64,000 nucleotides of DNA, taken from the NCBI RefSeq assembly GCF_018966525.1, contig NZ_CP076607.1, positions 310,001 through 374,000 of the forward strand, in the 5' to 3' direction. Source of the stretch: Paenibacillus sophorae (lineage in GTDB: Bacteria > Bacillota > Bacilli > Paenibacillales > Paenibacillaceae). The position numbers and the translations under genes were made by a program. The notes under the pieces were generated by a model. That model ran no database searches. It saw only the letters and a list, made by a program, of their open reading frames with translations, and was not told the DNA's origin. Shown one piece after another: positions 35,371-45,600 of this stretch; the stretch's first letter is position 1, and the number at the start of each line of letters is the position of its first letter.

Positions 35371-36912
35371 TTAGCTGATCGTAAATTCATTAGAATCCCT
35401 TAGTTTTAGGTAATCTAAATGTAAATGTCCATCTGTCCATAATCTCAATCCATCTGAAGACAAATCATTTAATATTAAGTTACTCAGCACGTATTCCCCG
35501 TCATTGATAAATACTTCGACGGCATTCCTGTCCACTAATATTTCCAGCTTAATTTTCCCCTCTTTCGGGGCTACGATCACTCTTTGCGGTCTCTTGAACT
35601 CCTCAACATCAATCTTTATCCTTGAACTTTCCCTATTAAACACAAATTCATTTATTGATTTATCATATGTCAGATCTGCATGCTGCCCGTCCCCATCTCT
35701 AACAGAAAACCCAAACTTCCCTTCCGTTAAGTCCGCGACATCTATTTGGGCCTCAATAGAATAAGAAAGTCCATGAAAATCTTTAAAAATATTCTCTTGA
35801 CCCGTGTATATATCTTCCCCTCTTATATCCATAATTATAGGAAAATTGTCTAGAAGATTCCATACTGGTTCTTGCACCAGCTTTAATCCGTCAGGTGTTG
35901 TTTTTAACCGTATTTCTCTTACAATACTCGTATTTCCATTGAACGTATCCCACGGAAGCTTACCTGCGTAATTCCAATTATTCATCCACGAAATAAAGTA
36001 CCTGAAGTTCCCATTTGTATACGGAGCATCCCAAGTAACCCCTGTATAGGAGTCTGCGCCCTGTTCCAGCCATTTGACAGGAGTTTCAGCATGAAACTCC
36101 CTTCCATCAAAATCACCTACAAAATAACTGGAACCAGTTGTTACACCATAATTAAACCCATTACCCCCGATCATTAAGACCCATTTTTTATTGTCGCTAT
36201 TTCCATCTACGTTCAATTGAAAAATATCAGGACATTCAATAATTCCAATATCCTGTCTTACAAAAGAAGAAGTATACTCCCAGTCTTTTAAGTTAGAAGA
36301 TGTATAAAACCCCACTTTATCTCTTTCTGCTAATAGCATGACCCACTTCTGTGTTTGTTCATGCCAAATGATTTTGGGATCTCTAAAATCGGCACTTCCT
36401 GTTGGGTTATGCTGGACGATATTATAATGTTTAAAGGAATTTCCGCCATCTGTACTATACCAAAGGTGAGTAGATTGTCCTTCATATGGCATCGTTACTA
36501 ACGCAATTACAGCATTTTTGCCAAACCCTGCTGTGTTATTTTCATCGATAACCGTACTGCCCGTCCAAGGGTCTCCATACGGAGTTTTATATTTTTCTAT
36601 AGCTACCGGTTTCCTCTCCCAGTGAACTAAATCCGTAGACACCGCATGAGCCCACTCTGTACCATTTCCACCCCATGAATAGTCGTCGTTATAAAGATAG
36701 TATAAATGGTGTTGACCGTTGATGTATAAAGGTCTTTGGACGTCGTTCATCCACTCTGCTTGAGGAGTAATGTGATACTCCGGACGATTTAATTCAGAAT
36801 TTGCAAAGGCTGCTTTCGATCCGACGAATCCAAAAGAAAATAATAATCCAACAAGGACTGCGAATAGTACACCTCTTGCTTGATTACTTATACATTTTAC
36901 TCTCACTCTCAT
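35371..36912 (-). CDS. Secreted glycoside hydrolase family 32 (levanase/inulinase/sucrase type)
   Basis: The 513-residue protein has a signal peptide ending near GSKAAFA (residue 37). The five-bladed GH32 catalytic motifs are visible: nucleophile Asp in EWMNDVQRP (the usual WMNDPNG with P and NG replaced), SADFRDPK with the stabilising Asp, and the acid/base Glu in IIECPDIF. A C-terminal beta-sandwich follows. GH32 enzymes hydrolyse beta-fructosides such as sucrose, inulin or levan. The gene is strikingly AT-rich compared with its neighbours, suggesting transfer. Its upstream region is cut off about 140 bases before the start by an IS1182-family remnant. Confidence 0.87.
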   Translation of the reverse strand: MRVRVKCISNQARGVLFAVLVGLLFSFGFVGSKAAFANSELNRPEYHITPQAEWMNDVQRPLYINGQHHLYYLYNDDYSWGGNGTEWAHAVSTDLVHWERKPVAIEKYKTPYGDPWTGSTVIDENNTAGFGKNAVIALVTMPYEGQSTHLWYSTDGGNSFKHYNIVQHNPTGSADFRDPKIIWHEQTQKWVMLLAERDKVGFYTSSNLKDWEYTSSFVRQDIGIIECPDIFQLNVDGNSDNKKWVLMIGGNGFNYGVTTGSSYFVGDFDGREFHAETPVKWLEQGADSYTGVTWDAPYTNGNFRYFISWMNNWNYAGKLPWDTFNGNTSIVREIRLKTTPDGLKLVQEPVWNLLDNFPIIMDIRGEDIYTGQENIFKDFHGLSYSIEAQIDVADLTEGKFGFSVRDGDGQHADLTYDKSINEFVFNRESSRIKIDVEEFKRPQRVIVAPKEGKIKLEILVDRNAVEVFINDGEYVLSNLILNDLSSDGLRLWTDGHLHLDYLKLRDSNEFTIS

Positions 36913-37049
36913 TAAATCCCCATCCTCTTACTGTGTTTTTTAACTCCAGCTCTTCCCTCATATATTTGATTTATCGGAATACACCAGCTCAAATACAATA
37001 TCTGGATCGACAAATTTCACCAAATTCTTGTATAATTCTTCTAATTGGG

Positions 37050-37270
37050 ATATCCATGGGTGCGCGGGATTGGTCGAAAACTGGGTTTTTGTGCGGGAAA
37101 AACGGAGTAAAACGGATAGTGGATATGAAGTGAAGCTATGGATATACCGGAGCGAAAGGAAACCGAGGGATCGGGGTGAGCCAGGGGGCCAGAGCGGCTT
37201 TCGCTCGCCCATAATTTGCTGAGGAAACATGCGGTAGGCCAAAATGAAACCGGCCGGCCAAGGATGAATT
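37050..37270 (+). mobile_element. Internally deleted remnant of an IS1182-family transposase
   Basis: Translation gives NWVFVREKRSKTDSGYEVKL, the same stretch as in the element at 52527-54243. After an internal deletion, the 75 bases from GCGGCTTTCGC through AAACCGGCCGGCCAAGGATGAA match that element with only a few differences. Only the 3' part survives, and it is interrupted at 37271 by the left end of the IS3-type element. Orientation is the same as the copy at 52.5 kb. Confidence 0.75.
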
Positions 37271-37338
37271 TGATATGCTCCCCATACAGTAGACAGGTGA
37301 AATAATAAAAACTTGTTACTGTGAGGGGAGCATTTTTC

Positions 37339-38018
37339 ATGCAAAAACCACCATATCAAGTTGCGCAGAAACTCATGATCCTACAAGCAATGGAAAGTGG
37401 GCAGATAAGTATCAGGGCAGCCGCGAAGATCTATGGCATCGGGAGAACAACCTTGGCAGAGTGGCAGCCGCGATATGAGGTGTATGGCTATGCCGGGCTG
37501 GAGACTCGGACCCGTAATCGAAGGTATTCCGCAGAGTTCAAGCTTCAAGCGGTACTGGATTATCTTTCGGGGAGTTTGTCCCAATCCCAAATTATCGATA
37601 AATACCAAATCGTCAGCCGAACCCAACTTCGCAATTGGGTGAAGACGTATAATGATCATAGCAGCATAAAAATCTATTCAGGTGGAACAAAGGCTATGAC
37701 CAAGGGGCGGACGACAACGTGGCAGGAGCGGATAGACATCGTGCTCTATTGCCTTGCACAGCAACACGACTATCAGAAGACAGCGGACCATTTTCAGGTT
37801 TCGTACCAGCAGGTGTACCAATGGGTCAAGAAGTACGAGAGGGGTGGCGAGGATGCGCTCCGGGATGGCCGGGGGGGCGAAAAAAGGAACCCGAAGAGAC
37901 CACCGAAACGGAACACCACAAGCTCGCAATGAAGAAGCTGGAATATGAGAATGAGCGGCTTCGGGCCGAGAATGCGTTCTTCAAAAAGTTGCAGGAACTC
38001 GAAAGCAGGCGACGCTAA
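37339..38018 (+). pseudogene. IS150-type orfA with a frameshift
   Basis: This is the helix-turn-helix DNA-binding half of the transposase, with two HTH units (SIRAAAKIYGIGRTTLAEW; QKTADHFQVSYQQVYQWVKK) and a leucine-zipper-like tail (KKLEYENERLRAENAFFKKL). The tail is in a different frame from the rest. The shift maps to a seven-G run at 37871-37877. Start ATG 37339 follows GGGGAG. Confidence 0.8.
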
Positions 38019-38894
38019 GCGCACATCGTCAGGAACGGATTTATCTGGCCATTCAGGCGGTTCATGAGCAAGAAGCCTTCCCGGTCCAGCTGTTATGTGA
38101 TCTTGCAGGGATTTCACGATCCAGCTACTACAAATGGCGGGCGCATCGCCCCAGTGCCCGTGAACGGGAAAACCGGAAGCTTACCGATGCCCTGATTTCG
38201 CTGTACGAGCAGGTTGGGGGAATCTACGGATACCGCCGACTAACCCTGCATCTGCGCCGGCAGACGGAACAAGCGTTGAATCCCAAGCGAATCCGCCGGC
38301 TGATGAAGATTCGAGGCATTCAGTCGGTGATCCGCAGAGCGCGAAAAGCCTATGCCCGATCCACCCCGCAGCAGGTGGCAGAGAATCTGCTGAACCGTAA
38401 GTTCCATGCGTCGGCTCCCAATAAAAAATAGGTAACCGATGTCACGGAACTCAAATATGGAAATGGCGAGAAGGCCTATTTAAGTGCCATCCTGGATCTT
38501 TATGACAACACGATTATCTCTTATGTACTGGGGGCGTTCCAACAACAACGCGCTTGTCTTTGAAACGGTACGAACCGCCTTGCGGACGGCACAGGGAAGT
38601 AAGCCTATGCTTCATAGCGACCGGGGTTTTCAGTACACCTCTTTGAAGTTTAAGAAGCGATTTGGTGCAAAACTGACGCAGAGCATGTCCCGAGTGGGTC
38701 GATGTATCGATAACGGTCCCATGAAGTCCTTTTGGGGAACCCTCAAGTGTGAGCGGTATTACTTGCATTCTTACTCGACCTTTGAGGAACTTCAGCACGA
38801 TATGGAGGACTATATCCATTTTTACAATAACGAACGGTTGCAAGCCAAATTAAACGGCCTTATTCCCATGGAATTCAGGACCAAGGCCGCCTAA
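38015..38894 (+). pseudogene. IS150-type orfB (DDE integrase), multiply inactivated
   Basis: This is the catalytic half of the transposase (SYYKWRAHRP, GIYGYRRLTLHL, VTDVTEL, LHSDRGFQYTS, YNNERLQAKLNG). Three defects are visible. TAG at 38429-38431 stands where relatives have Trp before VTDVTEL. There is a one-base frameshift in a five-G run at 38530-38534. The third catalytic residue of the DDE triad reads Lys in DNGPMKSFWG, where Glu is expected. The element cannot move itself. Confidence 0.8.
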
Positions 38895-38959
38895 ACGCTT
38901 TTATTTTTTATGCTGTCTACTTGACGGGGAGCAGTTCAGGCCAGTCTTTTCCTTCACTA

Positions 38960-39148
38960 TTATTGTTCAAAACGTTCGAAGATTAGCTCCAACGTTGACA
39001 CCTGGCCCCCCGCCAGCACTGGCATCGGGACAATGCTGTGCAACTTCCATCCCCTTGCTGAATGCTGCTCGATCACCTGCCGGTAATCTTCCTTCAACTT
39101 GCCACTCAGCGTTCCTACGGAAATGGATACAAATTCATATTTATACAT
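38960..39148 (-). CDS. DUF4177 family small protein
   Basis: The 62-residue protein (MYKYEFVSISV.., WKLHSIVPMP.., LELIFERFEQ) fits the DUF4177 pattern: a short beta-alpha-beta fold with a GW motif. Function is unknown. AAGGAGG is well placed before ATG 39148. It begins only 16 bases after the LanP stop on the same strand, so it is the last gene of the beta-side lantibiotic transcript and may be incidental or accessory. Confidence 0.7.
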   Translation of the reverse strand: MYKYEFVSISVGTLSGKLKEDYRQVIEQHSARGWKLHSIVPMPVLAGGQVSTLELIFERFEQ

Positions 39149-39164
39149 GATTCATTCCTCCTTG

Positions 39165-40502
39165 TCAGTTCTTCAGTTTAAGAGCCTGGTCCACAATAAC
39201 CTCACCGTAGCCAAATTTGTCATCCCTACCTGGATCGCCAAGATCGACAGCACTTTGCTTCAGAAGGCGGAAAATATTATCGGCTTGCGGATAATGATGA
39301 TGCCTGTCGTAATAGTTCGAAATCAGCAGAGCTGCCGTTGCTGATACTTGCGGCGCAGCCAGACTCGTTCCGAAGGAAAGGGAGTAGCCTTGCGGAATAT
39401 TCAGCATAATATCCAATGCAGTGTTCGGTAACGACTTGGGAAATGCCGTCAACATCAGATCCGTCACGTTCACATTTCCGGTCGTATCGAAGTCGTCGCC
39501 AAAATACCCGCCGTAAGCGACAAAATCAATATATGGGCCATAGTTGGAATAAGGAGCCAGCCGATTGCTCTTCATTACCGCACCGACACTGATGACATGC
39601 TCCAGCATACTGGGGGCATGAATTTCATTTGACGCAGCATTGGATTTATCACCGGTCCCACGGTTTCCAGCAGACGCCACAATAATGGCATTCATTTTAT
39701 CTGCATAATCGACCGCCCGTTGGTAAGCTTCCCGCAGAATACGCCCTGCATCATCCAATCGGATATAACTGCCAGCACTGATATTGATCACCTGGTTCCC
39801 GTCATTGGCTGCCCGAACGATGGCGCTTAGAAGTGCGAAGCTGTTCCCGCCACCATTATTCATGATTTTGTAAGGGACAATGCTGATCTTCGGAGCCAGC
39901 AGACTCAAAACGCCTGCTACCTGAGTACCATGGCCATTCTCATCCTGAACACTATTGTTGCCGTCAACATAATTCCAGCTGTCCACTGTAAGAATTGTCT
40001 GTCCAAAATGCTCATTCGCTAAATCCACACCACTGTCCAGCAAAGCTATCTTGACCTTAGGATTGCCTTCCTGAATATCATATGTCGTATAATGATTAGT
40101 TTGTGCTTCCGCATACCATAAATACGCATTCAGTTCTTCCATTCCATGCAAATCCCAGTAGTTTCTGTTTTGAAGCATTTTGGCTTCTGCGGATTCTCCG
40201 GGGTCCTTATACCAGGAAAAATCCACCTCGCTTGCGGATTTCTTCAGCCACCTATCCAATTCCTCAGAAGTTCCTTGCAACTTTAGGAAGCCAATTTCCT
40301 GAATTTTATCTGCCGTAAGCTGACTTTTACTTAGAAGAGAATCGATCGTTTTCATTTGGTGCGGTCTGTCCAGCAGAACAAATATCGTCTCCGACTGACT
40401 GTTTCCCACATCCACAGCGCTGACCGTTCTGAAAGGCGTGGCTGCAAGGAGCGCGCACACCATGAGCAGCAACAGGGACGCCAGCGGTTTTTTCTTTTTC
40501 AA
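39165..40502 (-). CDS. lanP: Subtilisin-like lantibiotic leader peptidase (LanP)
   Basis: The 445-residue S8 protease is secreted (signal peptide to about ATPFRTVSA, residue 29) and has a pro-region up to about residue 130. Its catalytic triad is D156 (ALLDSGVD), H191 (ENGHGTQVAG) and S380 (SFGTSLAAPQ), with oxyanion N280 (SAGN). In lichenicidin, LicP removes the short residue stretch left on the beta peptide after LanT cleavage. The beta precursor here has the matching DVNPE segment before its core. The start is TTG 40502 behind GGGGAAG. It starts 18 bases after the LanT stop. Confidence 0.85.
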   Translation of the reverse strand: MKKKKPLASLLLLMVCALLAATPFRTVSAVDVGNSQSETIFVLLDRPHQMKTIDSLLSKSQLTADKIQEIGFLKLQGTSEELDRWLKKSASEVDFSWYKDPGESAEAKMLQNRNYWDLHGMEELNAYLWYAEAQTNHYTTYDIQEGNPKVKIALLDSGVDLANEHFGQTILTVDSWNYVDGNNSVQDENGHGTQVAGVLSLLAPKISIVPYKIMNNGGGNSFALLSAIVRAANDGNQVINISAGSYIRLDDAGRILREAYQRAVDYADKMNAIIVASAGNRGTGDKSNAASNEIHAPSMLEHVISVGAVMKSNRLAPYSNYGPYIDFVAYGGYFGDDFDTTGNVNVTDLMLTAFPKSLPNTALDIMLNIPQGYSLSFGTSLAAPQVSATAALLISNYYDRHHHYPQADNIFRLLKQSAVDLGDPGRDDKFGYGEVIVDQALKLKN

Positions 40503-40520
40503 ATTACACTTCCCCTTTCT

Positions 40521-42671
40521 TCAAACGGGTGAATACGCATGCTCTTGAAATTTAGCGTAAAATTCCGCATAGAACTCACTTTTCTTCAGTAGGTCATGAT
40601 GCGTTCCCAGGGCCGTAATTTCTCCATTCTCCATTACGATGATGAGATCCGAGTCCATAATGGTCGTGAGCTTATGGGCAATCACCACCCGGGTACATTT
40701 TAGCCGTCTTAAAAAATGATCAATGCGCTTTTCATTCTGATGATCCAGGGAACTGGTTGCTTCATCCAGCAGAATGACAGACGGCTTGTTTAGCAGCGCC
40801 CTGGCGAGAGCGATTCGCTGTCTTTGTCCACCGGAGATGTTCATTCCTAGTTCCGATACCATGGTGTTAAATCCCATCGGCATTCTGACAATATCCTCAT
40901 AGATTTCAGCCATCTTTGTGACGCTTTGAATTTCCTCCAGACTGACATCTTCCTTATACAAAGAGATATTATCTTTAATGCTTCGGTTGAACAGAGAGAC
41001 ATCCTGTGGAACAACGCCAATTTGCTTACGCAAGGCGCTCAGATTCAATTCGCGGATATCCTTGCCGTCAAAATAAACCTTACCATTCGACGGCATATAC
41101 AGGCCTAGAATTAGCTTGGCCAAGGTGCTTTTGCCTGCACCGGACTGCCCGACAATTGCTATTTTCTGGCCGGATACAATATCAAGGCTAATGTCCTTGA
41201 CCACCCAATCGCTGTGCTCGCTGTATCGGAATGACACATTGTCTAGGCGGATGTTGCCTTTGAACTCAGTAATGCTCTCCTTGTCATCGTCCGTATGCTC
41301 CAACGGCTCGTCCAGTACATCCTGGACCCGCTCAAGATAAGCGCCTGTCAACATAAACGAGTTGATCGTTTGGACGATGGAACCGCTCATACTGAAGAAG
41401 TTATTCGAAAGCGAGTAGAACGCGATCAGTTCCCCCAGCGAAAGCTGGTTGTTAAATACCAGCATGGCCCCGATCCACAGTACCAGAAGCGGCGACATCA
41501 TTTGGAGTGTTCCGGAAAGGGAAGCGATCATATTCATGAACCCTTCCTTGTTTTTGTAAGCCTGAATCAGTTGATCGAGAAAGGAGGCCCAGCGGTGGTA
41601 AGTTTCCTTCTCTATGCCTGCCGTTTTAATTCCGAAGATACCGTACAAAAACTCGGTTTGATAGCTCTGAAGTTGGGAGGTTTTCAGAATTTCGTCTTGA
41701 TTTACCTCTTTTAACCTGCGTTTGGTAAGGATCAGCATCAGAACATTCAACAGCGACAGCCCGACCACCAGACTAGTTAAGACTAAGGATTTATTAAGCA
41801 TGTAAATTGTAATAAATGTAATCGCACTGAAATCAAGCAATCCAAGTACAAGCTTAGAAGAGAGCATCTCTCTGATAATCCGGAGGCTACTCGCCCTGAA
41901 TAACAGATCCCCAAACGACCTTAATTGAAAGAACTGGTAAGGGAGTTTCAAGATATGAGAAAAGAAATGCTGCATCATCCTTTTATCCAACGTATTGTTC
42001 AGTACAATGATGAATTTGCCTCGGAAAAATTGAACAAAACCTTGAACGATCGTCAAAAAGATAACGCTCACCATAAAGATGGACAGTAATTGAAATTTAT
42101 TGGCCGTAATAATGTTATCAATGAGATATTGGACCAAGATGGGCATCCCAAGTGTTCCTAACTGGTAGATAATTGCTATTATAATGACAATAGTCACTTT
42201 TTTAGGGATTTCCATAAGATACTTCAGAAACTTGCCCCAAACCGATACTCTTTTTTGCGGAACGACTTGTTCCGTCGGGGTCATTTCCAAAACAATGAAA
42301 TTATAGCTTTTCTGAAATTCCTCATAGGAAATCGTTTGTCTGCCCACAGCCGGATCGATAATTTTTATGCTGTTTTTGTTTATTTTATCGATGACTACAT
42401 AATGATTCTCGTTCCAATGGGCAATCACCGGCAGCCGAAGCTGCGACAACTGATGCAATTCCGCCCGGAATACCTTGGCCTTGAAGCCTAACCGGACGGC
42501 CGTATTTCGCATCGTGTACAGTGTGACACCGTCACGGCCTATGCCCGCCATGTTCCGCAGTTCCCTTAGGGTCTTGTGGGCATTGTATTTCCCGGCAACC
42601 ATCGAAATACAGCATATGCCACACTCCGTCTGCTGCATTTGTTCCACAAACGGCGTTCTATTTATGAACAT
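40521..42671 (-). CDS. lanT: Lantibiotic peptidase-ABC exporter (LanT)
   Basis: The 716-residue exporter has three parts. An N-terminal C39 peptidase has C17 (TECGICC), H90 (NENHYVV) and D106 (IIDPAVG), cutting leaders after a double glycine. A six-helix ABC membrane domain spans about 155-430. The ATPase has Walker A GQSGAGKST (508-516), signature ISGGQRQR (612-619) and Walker B VILLDEATSSLD (E637). It exports and trims both precursors, each of which has a GG site. Its start overlaps the end of the upstream LanM gene by 10 bases, so the two are translationally coupled. Confidence 0.92.
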   Translation of the reverse strand: MFINRTPFVEQMQQTECGICCISMVAGKYNAHKTLRELRNMAGIGRDGVTLYTMRNTAVRLGFKAKVFRAELHQLSQLRLPVIAHWNENHYVVIDKINKNSIKIIDPAVGRQTISYEEFQKSYNFIVLEMTPTEQVVPQKRVSVWGKFLKYLMEIPKKVTIVIIIAIIYQLGTLGMPILVQYLIDNIITANKFQLLSIFMVSVIFLTIVQGFVQFFRGKFIIVLNNTLDKRMMQHFFSHILKLPYQFFQLRSFGDLLFRASSLRIIREMLSSKLVLGLLDFSAITFITIYMLNKSLVLTSLVVGLSLLNVLMLILTKRRLKEVNQDEILKTSQLQSYQTEFLYGIFGIKTAGIEKETYHRWASFLDQLIQAYKNKEGFMNMIASLSGTLQMMSPLLVLWIGAMLVFNNQLSLGELIAFYSLSNNFFSMSGSIVQTINSFMLTGAYLERVQDVLDEPLEHTDDDKESITEFKGNIRLDNVSFRYSEHSDWVVKDISLDIVSGQKIAIVGQSGAGKSTLAKLILGLYMPSNGKVYFDGKDIRELNLSALRKQIGVVPQDVSLFNRSIKDNISLYKEDVSLEEIQSVTKMAEIYEDIVRMPMGFNTMVSELGMNISGGQRQRIALARALLNKPSVILLDEATSSLDHQNEKRIDHFLRRLKCTRVVIAHKLTTIMDSDLIIVMENGEITALGTHHDLLKKSEFYAEFYAKFQEHAYSPV

Positions 42672-45600
42672 ACATCTACCTCATTCAGCGGGATATCCAG
42701 CGCCAGAATAGATGGAATCTCAGGGTCAAGGAGCCGCAGCATACCAAAAGCAATTCCGCTAATTCCAGTAAACAGACCAAGCGACTCGATATCAGGATGC
42801 ATCCCGGTTCTCCATGGTCTGTCCGGTGTTTTGTTAAGCTGCATCCACTCAGCTTCACCGGCCAGCTTCGCTCCTTGCAACAAACGGTGTACATCCAGGA
42901 GAACATTGCGGTTCCCCAGTTCTCCATGACACATCGAATGCCCAGTGGCTCCCTCCGTTTCGGAAAGGTCGTTCAGCAAACGGTCAATCATCAGAAGCTC
43001 GGCTGGGAAGCTGGGCAGCAGAGCATGGATATGGGCTCGAGCCAACAGAATACCGTATGAACCGTGACACCAATAATTAGCGGCTAGCGCATGTTTGTTC
43101 TCCCGCAAGTCTAACCATTTCCGCTCCGATCCCACATAAAAGCGATTTTCTATCTCCACCAGTTTCATGATCGTACGCTGAATATCGCTTGACGGAAGCA
43201 CACAATAGACATGGGCCAAGGAAAAGGCAATCCCACTGATGCCATGGGCAAATCCGGCGGACCGCCCGCTGTCCGAATGAATTACAGTATTTCTAATTTG
43301 CTGCAAATATCGTTCCGATAGGATCTGAAGCACCCGAATGACTTCATCGGCCGGATATGCACGGTAAAGGTTAGCCAATACCTTTAATAAACCGGCATGG
43401 CCCCTGATAATATCTATCTCTTCTTCGAGCGGGAGAAGCTTTTCAATTGCGGGGAGCAGACCAACGGCCCTATGAAGCAAGGACGAATCATTCCACAAGC
43501 AGCCCAAGTAAGAATACACGTAAACAAACGCCCCAATCCCAAAAAATGCCGAGGTCGAGTCCATATTAGCCAACCAAAACTTTTCTTCACCCATAAGCAC
43601 GTTCAAGATCGATTTTGCGGTTCTCTCATATTCCGCCGACTTTAAGAAAACACCCAGTTGAGCATAAAAGATCGCTATTCCTCCGATGCCGTCATACACG
43701 CCCGGTGGGAGCGGTGACAGGAATATGTCGTCTTCATTTCCGACACTGGTACTGATCCAAAAGGGGCTTCTACCCTTCTTATCATATAAGGCCTTGGCTA
43801 ACATCCCGTCAGCAATTGTTACAATTTCATCCCTTAGATGAACCGGCGTGGGCAGTTCTGCCGGTTGTTCTGAAATGCCGTTCCAGACGTTGTCGATCAG
43901 CGTAGCCAGCGACAGCGAGATATACCGCTCTTGCTTCAGACGATCTGCTTCCGAGAAGGAGCGGATACGCGATTTGGTCAATGCCAGGCTACTTTCTTTA
44001 TAGAAGTCCCTGTATTCTTTGCCCGCTGAGTTATACAGATGTTTGCCACCCACAAGGAAAGTGAAATAAGGAATGTCATGGACGACCAAATCATTGATTT
44101 CGGAACGGACAAACACATTGGCGAGTTCGGACCATTCCGTAATGGACCACATATAATCAAACAAGCCTTCCCGGTCAATCCCCCTTTGCAAATACTTTGG
44201 ATGGGTGCTCGCCTCTAGGAATTTTCCATACACATGTGTAGGTCGGAAGACATGCCGGACTTCATCCTTGCTGAACATGTTCAACAGGGACTCGAATTCA
44301 AATTTATGGGATTCGATTGAGCGGTACGTGTCGCGGAAGCCTTCCAGCAAATACTCTTTATAGTCAAAAATCTGAATATCCTGTCCGTTGATAGCAGGAA
44401 CATTCAGCTTATTTTTTGTCACCAGCTCCGTCTCGACAAAGGCCATCGCATCCGTGCCAAAGTTGCTGATGGTATAACCTTTGTTCCTTTTGGACTTTTG
44501 TCCTCCTCTGCCCGCAATACCACTCAAATCGTAGTCCAAGGCCTGATCGTGATTGAATTTGACCGGCAGCATCATCGAAGACAGCACGGAATTCTTCAGC
44601 TCCAGCGCAGTGATATGAAGCTGGTTCTGGTTTTGGAACAAATCAATTTGATTATCGAACAAAGTCTCTAAATCGATCAGGATCGGATACTCACCCGCTG
44701 CAATCAAATTCTCATTATGAAAATCGACGGAACGGAAAGCATAAAGAAGAGCCACATTCATTCCCTGTCTGTAAAAGAAACGCTGGATCTGCGCTTCGTC
44801 GATACAATCGTCATATTGAATAAATTCCTGCCAGCCGTATTGCTCACGGTCTAGTACTTTGGCAGCACGCAAAGAATGCTTCACGCCGCTCGCATTCACC
44901 CAAGCCACGATCTCAGTAAAATGGGAGTCAACCGCGAGCGAGCGCGGTTTGTAAACTAGCTTGCCCGCAGTCGTCTCAATAATTTCCACACTGCGCCCCT
45001 TCTTATGGGAATCGCCCAAATCTCCTTTGACCCCGGTCAAGCGGGGTGAGCGGAAGCCGAATGTTTCTTCAATTGTTTCGTAATCCATCAGGAAATGCTT
45101 TACCAGCGTTTTATGTATTTCAATCAATTGAACAAGCCGTTCACAGAGAACTCTTCCCAGTACAGGGTACACCTCAAAAATTCCCGCGAAATTCTCGGAA
45201 TCCCCCAAGTACTGCTCAACAAAATAAATATAGCGTTCTTCACCGTCGCTGCCCTTCAGACTTCCTTCCATTCTTGCTATATTCAGCTCGGCAATCAGCA
45301 TCTTGGTCGATAGCTTATCAATGTCGCTATGGATAATGGAAATAACGCATTCCATGTATTGATGGATATCAATCTTAGTTTTCACCAGACTATTTTCTCG
45401 GGACAGTGATTTGAAGAAATCTTCCATTTCATTCTGGACATAAAGAATAAATGGGGTGAAATAAGTAACAAAGGATTTATGGGGGAGCTCGTATTTTATA
45501 TGCGAGACAGCTTTTGGATCATAAGCTGTAATTTTTCGTAAGACTTGAACCCATTCCGGCAAATGATTCTCTATCAGTTGCGGGTAATTCCGGATTATAT

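Larger units (their letters stand above)
37271..38938 (+). mobile_element. IS3 family (IS150-like) insertion sequence, inactivated
   Basis: The left end TGATATGCTCCCC..GTAGACAG (37271-37296) and the right end, read inward as TGAACTGCTCCCC..GTAGACAG (38913-38938), match at about 20 of 26 positions. Between them are orfA and orfB of an IS150-type transposase, both disabled. No direct target repeat is visible, since the left flank is IS1182-like and the right flank is not. The insertion site has therefore rearranged since transposition. Confidence 0.8.

Noticed and set aside
37260..38945. Target-site duplication of the IS150-type element
   Set aside because: The 3-4 bases outside the two ends differ (ATT versus GGC), and the right flank does not continue the IS1182 sequence of the left flank.
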